Both the position numbers and the translations under genes were made by a program. 64,000 nucleotides of DNA from Agrobacterium cavarae (GTDB lineage Bacteria; Pseudomonadota; Alphaproteobacteria; Rhizobiales; Rhizobiaceae): positions 310,001 through 374,000 of the forward strand of contig NZ_SISF01000033.1 in NCBI RefSeq assembly GCF_004310285.1, in the 5' to 3' direction. Positions within the stretch are counted from its first letter, which is position 1; the number at the start of each line of letters is the position of its first letter. Below the pieces are notes generated by a model that worked only from the letters and a program-made list of their open reading frames with translations, did no database searches and was not told the origin of the DNA. Below are positions 60,367 to 64,000 of this stretch, piece after piece.

Positions 60367-61274
60367 CGTTCGGCCACCGCAATGCCGCCAAGCGCCAGCA
60401 AAAGGGCGATGATCTGATAGAGGTGCAGCGTCTCGCCGATGATCATCACCGATAGAAACGTGCCGAAAACCGGTATGAGGTTGATGAAGAGCCCGGCGCG
60501 GTTCGGACCGATCTCTTCCACGCCCTTGATGAAAGAGATTTGCGCCACGAGCGACGGGAAGAGTGCAGTATAAAGCACGATCGCCCAACCCTTCGCTTCG
60601 GGCCAGATCGCCTGGTCGCTCAAGACTTCCCATCCCATCAGCGGTATCGAGGTCAGAAGAGCGGCCGTCGCTGGAATGGCCATCAGCGTGCGCCAGTCCA
60701 CCGCCGGCTTCCAGCGCAGGATCACGGTGTAGATCGCGTAGGCGAGCACGGCGAGCAGCATGATCGCATCGCCTGGATTGAACTCCAGCCGCACGAGCGA
60801 CATCAGATCGCCGCGGGATGCGAGAAGCGCAACCCCACAGATGGTCAGCATGAAGCCGATGATCTGGACGGCGAGCACCTTGGTGCGAAAGAGCGCGAAG
60901 TTGAAGATGAAGATCACCGCCGGAATGACAGCCTGGATGACGGCGGCATTGATGGCGGTTGTGTATTTCAGCGCCGAGTAGAGGGCCGCGTTGAAACAGG
61001 TGTATCCCACCGTACCGAGGATGAAGAAATAGGGCAGTCGCTTTTTGACCACCGGCCAGTCGCGTGCCAGTTGAGGCAATGAGATCGCGACAATGATCGC
61101 CACCGCAACCACCCAACGCAGAAAGGTCAGCACCATCGGGCTGATATGGCCCACCGCAAGCTTCCCCGCGACGGCATTGCCGCCCCAGCACAATGCGGCA
61201 ATGGTGAGGACGAGATAGGCTCTGGAGGGCACGGGCGCAGAACTTTCATTCAAAGACGTGCCCGATTTCTGCAC
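60345..61274 (-). CDS. DMT superfamily transporter (EamA type)
   Basis: 309 aa with ten predicted helices in two EamA repeats (TIAALCWGGNAVAGKLAVGH in the first; NRAGLFINLIPVFGTFLSV in the second). A short polar N-terminus of about 18 residues precedes the first helix. The exported substrate is unknown. It is divergent from purA and not obviously part of an operon. It is not closely similar to the DMT protein at 13895 beyond the family pattern. Confidence 0.88.
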   Translation of the reverse strand: MQKSGTSLNESSAPVPSRAYLVLTIAALCWGGNAVAGKLAVGHISPMVLTFLRWVVAVAIIVAISLPQLARDWPVVKKRLPYFFILGTVGYTCFNAALYSALKYTTAINAAVIQAVIPAVIFIFNFALFRTKVLAVQIIGFMLTICGVALLASRGDLMSLVRLEFNPGDAIMLLAVLAYAIYTVILRWKPAVDWRTLMAIPATAALLTSIPLMGWEVLSDQAIWPEAKGWAIVLYTALFPSLVAQISFIKGVEEIGPNRAGLFINLIPVFGTFLSVMIIGETLHLYQIIALLLALGGIAVAERKKPPVV

Positions 61275-61451
61275 TCGCCCTCACAGCTTCGCAAGGGCAG
61301 TTGCACGCTTTTCAGCCATAGGATGGGCACAATTATCCTACAAAAGCAAAATTCCGCTGCATAAACAGGGTCGCTTTCCGCAAAACAACGCAGTATAGAT
61401 TTGCGGGTTTGAGGTAGGGGCGCCCCGGCGCCATGAGCAGGAAAGCAAGAA

Positions 61452-62750
61452 ATGACGAATGTAGTCGTGGTCGGCTCGCAGTGGGGCGACGAAGGCAAGG
61501 GTAAGATTGTTGACTGGCTCTCCGAGCGCGCCGACGTGGTCGTGCGCTATCAGGGTGGGCACAATGCCGGTCATACGCTTGTCATTGATGGCGTCAGCTA
61601 CAAGCTGTCCCTGCTCCCTTCCGGCGTCGTTCGTCCCGGCAAGCTTGCCGTCATCGGCAATGGCGTGGTGGTCGATCCTCACGCGCTGATTGCGGAAATG
61701 GGCCGTCTGGAAGCCCAGGGCGTCAAGGTGACGGCCGAAAACCTGCGCATCGCCGACAATGCCACGCTTATCCTTTCCTTGCACCGCGAACTGGACGGCA
61801 TGCGCGAAGACGCCGCCTCCAACAGTGGCACCAAGATCGGCACCACCCGCCGTGGCATCGGTCCAGCCTATGAAGACAAGGTCGGCCGTCGCGCCATCCG
61901 CGTGATGGATCTCGAAGACCGCGAAGCGCTGTCGGCCAAGGTCGACCGCATTCTGACACACCACAATGCCCTTCGTCGCGGTTTCGGCGCTGCCGAAGTT
62001 GCGCATGAAACCATCATGGAAGAGCTGACATCGATTGCCGATCGCATTCTTCCCTTCAGTGAAACGGTCTGGCTGCTGCTCGACAAGAAGCGCCGCGCCG
62101 GTGCGCGCATCCTGTTCGAAGGCGCGCAAGGCTCGCTTCTCGATATCGACCACGGCACCTATCCCTATGTGACGTCGTCCAACACGGTGGCGGGTCAGGC
62201 GGCTGCCGGTTCGGGCATGGGCCCGGGCTCGCTCGGCTATATTCTGGGCATCACCAAGGCCTATACGACGCGCGTCGGCGAAGGCCCCTTCCCGACCGAA
62301 CTGCACGACGAGATCGGCCAGTTCTTGGGCGAGAAGGGTCATGAATTCGGCACCGTTACGGGCCGCAAGCGCCGCTGCGGCTGGTTCGATGCGGCATTGG
62401 TGCGCCAGTCGGTCGCCACCAACGGCATCACCGGCATTGCGCTCACCAAGCTCGATGTTCTCGATGGCCTGGACGAACTGAAGATCTGCGTCGGCTACAA
62501 GCTCGACGGCCAGGAAATCGATCACCTTCCGGCAAGCCAGGGCGCACAGGCTCGCGTCGAGCCGATCTACATCACGCTTGAGGGCTGGAAGGAATCGACC
62601 GTCGGTGCCCGCAAGTGGGCAGACCTGCCGGCCCAGGCGATCAAATATGTGCGTCAGGTCGAGGAACTGATCGGCGCGCCCGTGGCACTGCTGTCCACCA
62701 GCCCGGAGCGTGACGACACCATACTTGTGACTGACCCGTTTGAGGACTAA
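61452..62750 (+). CDS. purA: adenylosuccinate synthetase
   Basis: 432 aa, the family length. It catalyses the GTP-dependent joining of IMP and aspartate in AMP synthesis. Signature GSQWGDEGKGKIVDWL with the catalytic Asp, then YQGGHNAGHTL with the catalytic His, DIDHGTYPYVTSSNT and TRKRRCGWFDAALVR-like GRKRRCGWFD. The ATG follows GCAGGAAAGCAAGA. GAGGAC-TAAT-GTCCTC forms a small hairpin across the stop codon. Confidence 0.97.
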   Translation: MTNVVVVGSQWGDEGKGKIVDWLSERADVVVRYQGGHNAGHTLVIDGVSYKLSLLPSGVVRPGKLAVIGNGVVVDPHALIAEMGRLEAQGVKVTAENLRIADNATLILSLHRELDGMREDAASNSGTKIGTTRRGIGPAYEDKVGRRAIRVMDLEDREALSAKVDRILTHHNALRRGFGAAEVAHETIMEELTSIADRILPFSETVWLLLDKKRRAGARILFEGAQGSLLDIDHGTYPYVTSSNTVAGQAAAGSGMGPGSLGYILGITKAYTTRVGEGPFPTELHDEIGQFLGEKGHEFGTVTGRKRRCGWFDAALVRQSVATNGITGIALTKLDVLDGLDELKICVGYKLDGQEIDHLPASQGAQARVEPIYITLEGWKESTVGARKWADLPAQAIKYVRQVEELIGAPVALLSTSPERDDTILVTDPFED

Positions 62751-62820
62751 TGTCCTCGGCGATCAAACTTCATAAACCATTTCGGGTCAGCGTGTTGCCG
62801 GTCCCGACGAGAAAGTGCTG

Positions 62821-64000
62821 ATGGCGGATTTTGTAGCAGTCATTCGCAAGGCCGTGGATGGCTTGGCGAACAATACTCCCGAAAACCGGGCCAAGGTGTA
62901 CGACAAGGCACGTATCGCCGTCGTGCGCCAGCTTGAAAACATGAAGCCGCGCCCGCCGGAAGAAATGCTCCAGCGGCAGATCATGAAGCTCGACACGGCG
63001 ATTGCCGAGGTCGAGGGCGAGTATTCCGAAGCACTTCCCGCAGTGGAGGACGAAGACGATGGCGCGGCCGCCGCTTACGCGGCGCCTGCGACCGAAGACG
63101 TGTCGTCGCCCTATTATGAAGAAAGCGTCGCGCAGCAACAGCGCCACGCCGATGACTATCGGGAAGAGGCGGAGCCCGCCCATCCTGATCAGCAGGCCGA
63201 GCCTGAGCAGCACGAAACCTATGCTGCCCACCAAGATGTGGAACGGCACGAAGAGCGCGAGCCCGCCTATCAGGCTGAGCCTGCCGAAGAGCCGGCCTAT
63301 CGTGCCGAGGAGACGGCAGAAGAAGCCGAGCGTTACGAGCGCCCGGCATTCGATGAGGCACATGAACCTCATCAGGAGCCGGAGACCTATCGGCACGAGG
63401 CCTCGGCCTATTCTCATGAGCATGAGGACGAGCACCATGGCGTCGAAGCGCGTCATGAGCCCGTCGCCGAGGAAGACCACGCGCACCGCGACTGGGTCGG
63501 CCAGGACAGCCATCTCGAGCCCGCCCCGTGGGAGCGCGAAGAGACAACGGTCGGCGACCATGTGGCTGACGATCAGCTTCATGCCGCTTATCGCCACGAC
63601 GAGGTTGCCCATGACGATTACCGTCATGAGGAAATCCGTCAGGATGATGAACCGCGTGAGGCAGAACCCTTCAGCACTGAAACCGTGCTGCATGAGAACG
63701 CACCGCTTCCCTACACGGCTGGCTTCGACGGCCATTCCAATTACTATGGCAATGTCAGCGTAGAGCCGGAGAACCGTCCCGCCGCCGACGATACGCATTA
63801 TGCCGCCTTCGACGAGCATGACGCCCGTCTCGACCAGTCTGAAACGGCGCAAGCCAATGCCGCTGGCAAGGCCGCGGCTCCGGTCGACGATTTCTCTTCG
63901 TATTTTCAGGACACGGCACTCGATCTGCCGCCGAAGTCCTCGCCTTCCCTGCCCCGCGCCGATGAAGATCCTTTTGCGGCAAGCGCCAAGAAGGACGACA
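62821..64000 (+). CDS. long acidic, largely disordered protein (3' truncated)
   Basis: At least 393 aa, open to the window end. Residues 1-75 form a conserved-looking helical module (MADFVAVIRKAVDGLANNTP; RAKVYDKARIAVVRQLENM; PPEEMLQRQIMKLDTAIAEV). About 250 residues of very Glu/His/Ala/Tyr-rich low-complexity sequence follow with imperfect EPAY / HEEREP-type repeats, then a more ordered DDFSSYFQDTALDLPPKSSP. It resembles rhizobial proteins with an N-terminal module of this type and later membrane helices, but the end is missing. The function is unknown. It lies 70 bp after purA on the same strand. Confidence 0.78.
   Translation, partial: MADFVAVIRKAVDGLANNTPENRAKVYDKARIAVVRQLENMKPRPPEEMLQRQIMKLDTAIAEVEGEYSEALPAVEDEDDGAAAAYAAPATEDVSSPYYEESVAQQQRHADDYREEAEPAHPDQQAEPEQHETYAAHQDVERHEEREPAYQAEPAEEPAYRAEETAEEAERYERPAFDEAHEPHQEPETYRHEASAYSHEHEDEHHGVEARHEPVAEEDHAHRDWVGQDSHLEPAPWEREETTVGDHVADDQLHAAYRHDEVAHDDYRHEEIRQDDEPREAEPFSTETVLHENAPLPYTAGFDGHSNYYGNVSVEPENRPAADDTHYAAFDEHDARLDQSETAQANAAGKAAAPVDDFSSYFQDTALDLPPKSSPSLPRADEDPFAASAKKDD

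Noticed and set aside
62770..63852. 360-codon minus-strand frame at the right end, rich in Leu/Val/Arg/Gly
   Set aside because: It is the antisense of the acidic low-complexity gene on the plus strand, whose N-terminal module looks conserved; no family motif.

Overview
The window is 64 kb of GC-rich, densely coding chromosomal DNA from an alphaproteobacterium of the Rhizobiaceae (Agrobacterium/Rhizobium group). The evidence is a CtrA/SciP/ChpT cell-cycle cluster, an EipA (DUF1134) gene, a eukaryotic-type glutamine synthetase GlnII with its small partner GstI, a rhizobial urease operon layout, and dispersed palindromic repeats typical of rhizobia. No phage, insertion sequence, CRISPR array, tRNA or rRNA was seen.

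Layout. 0-7.2 kb: 3' part of a phosphohexomutase, truncated haemoglobin with a DUF423 protein, a DUF2254 membrane protein, an orphan family-5 solute-binding protein with a GH1 beta-glucosidase, and a DUF2325 protein. 7.6-12.2 kb: two-gene RND efflux system. 12.2-15.8 kb: HigBA toxin-antitoxin with a duplicated operator, an Fnr-like regulator behind a perfect FNR box, and an AraC regulator with a DMT exporter. 16.1-28.7 kb: urease genes in two blocks, ureEFG (16.1-18.0 kb) and ureD-A-x-B-y-C (24.4-28.7 kb). They are separated by a diguanylate cyclase, a DctB/DctD-like two-component pair and a KgtP-like permease. 28.7-36.1 kb: a secreted esterase and the urea ABC transporter urtABCDE. 36.3-38.0 kb: gstI and glnII. 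38.2-42.5 kb: a hybrid sensor kinase fused to an NCS1-type permease, with a LuxR-type response regulator. 42.8-50 kb: a P-loop NTPase, a small secreted protein and a liv branched-chain amino-acid ABC transporter. 50-57 kb: cysQ, sciP, fliJ, ctrA, a frameshifted GNAT gene, chpT, eipA and a membrane-anchored coiled-coil protein. 57-64 kb: a BKACE-type enzyme, LysR/SDR pair, DMT transporter, purA and the start of a long disordered acidic protein.

How it works together. The middle of the window reads as a urea nitrogen module: uptake (UrtABCDE), hydrolysis (UreABC with accessory proteins D, E, F, G), ammonium assimilation (GlnII, tuned by GstI), and possibly sensing by the permease-kinase/LuxR pair beside it. 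A perfect inverted repeat upstream of urtA is a candidate operator. The 50-55 kb stretch collects much of the CtrA cell-cycle circuit in one place.

Most noteworthy: the NCS1-permease/histidine-kinase hybrid with its eight-cysteine linker; a DctD-like activator lacking the GAFTGA loop and the Walker B glutamate; the interrupted urease cluster with an AT-rich membrane protein translationally coupled to ureB; and two families of palindromic repeats, one concentrated in the urt/gln region with a compensatory copy. All functional calls are made by eye from translated motifs, without database searches.
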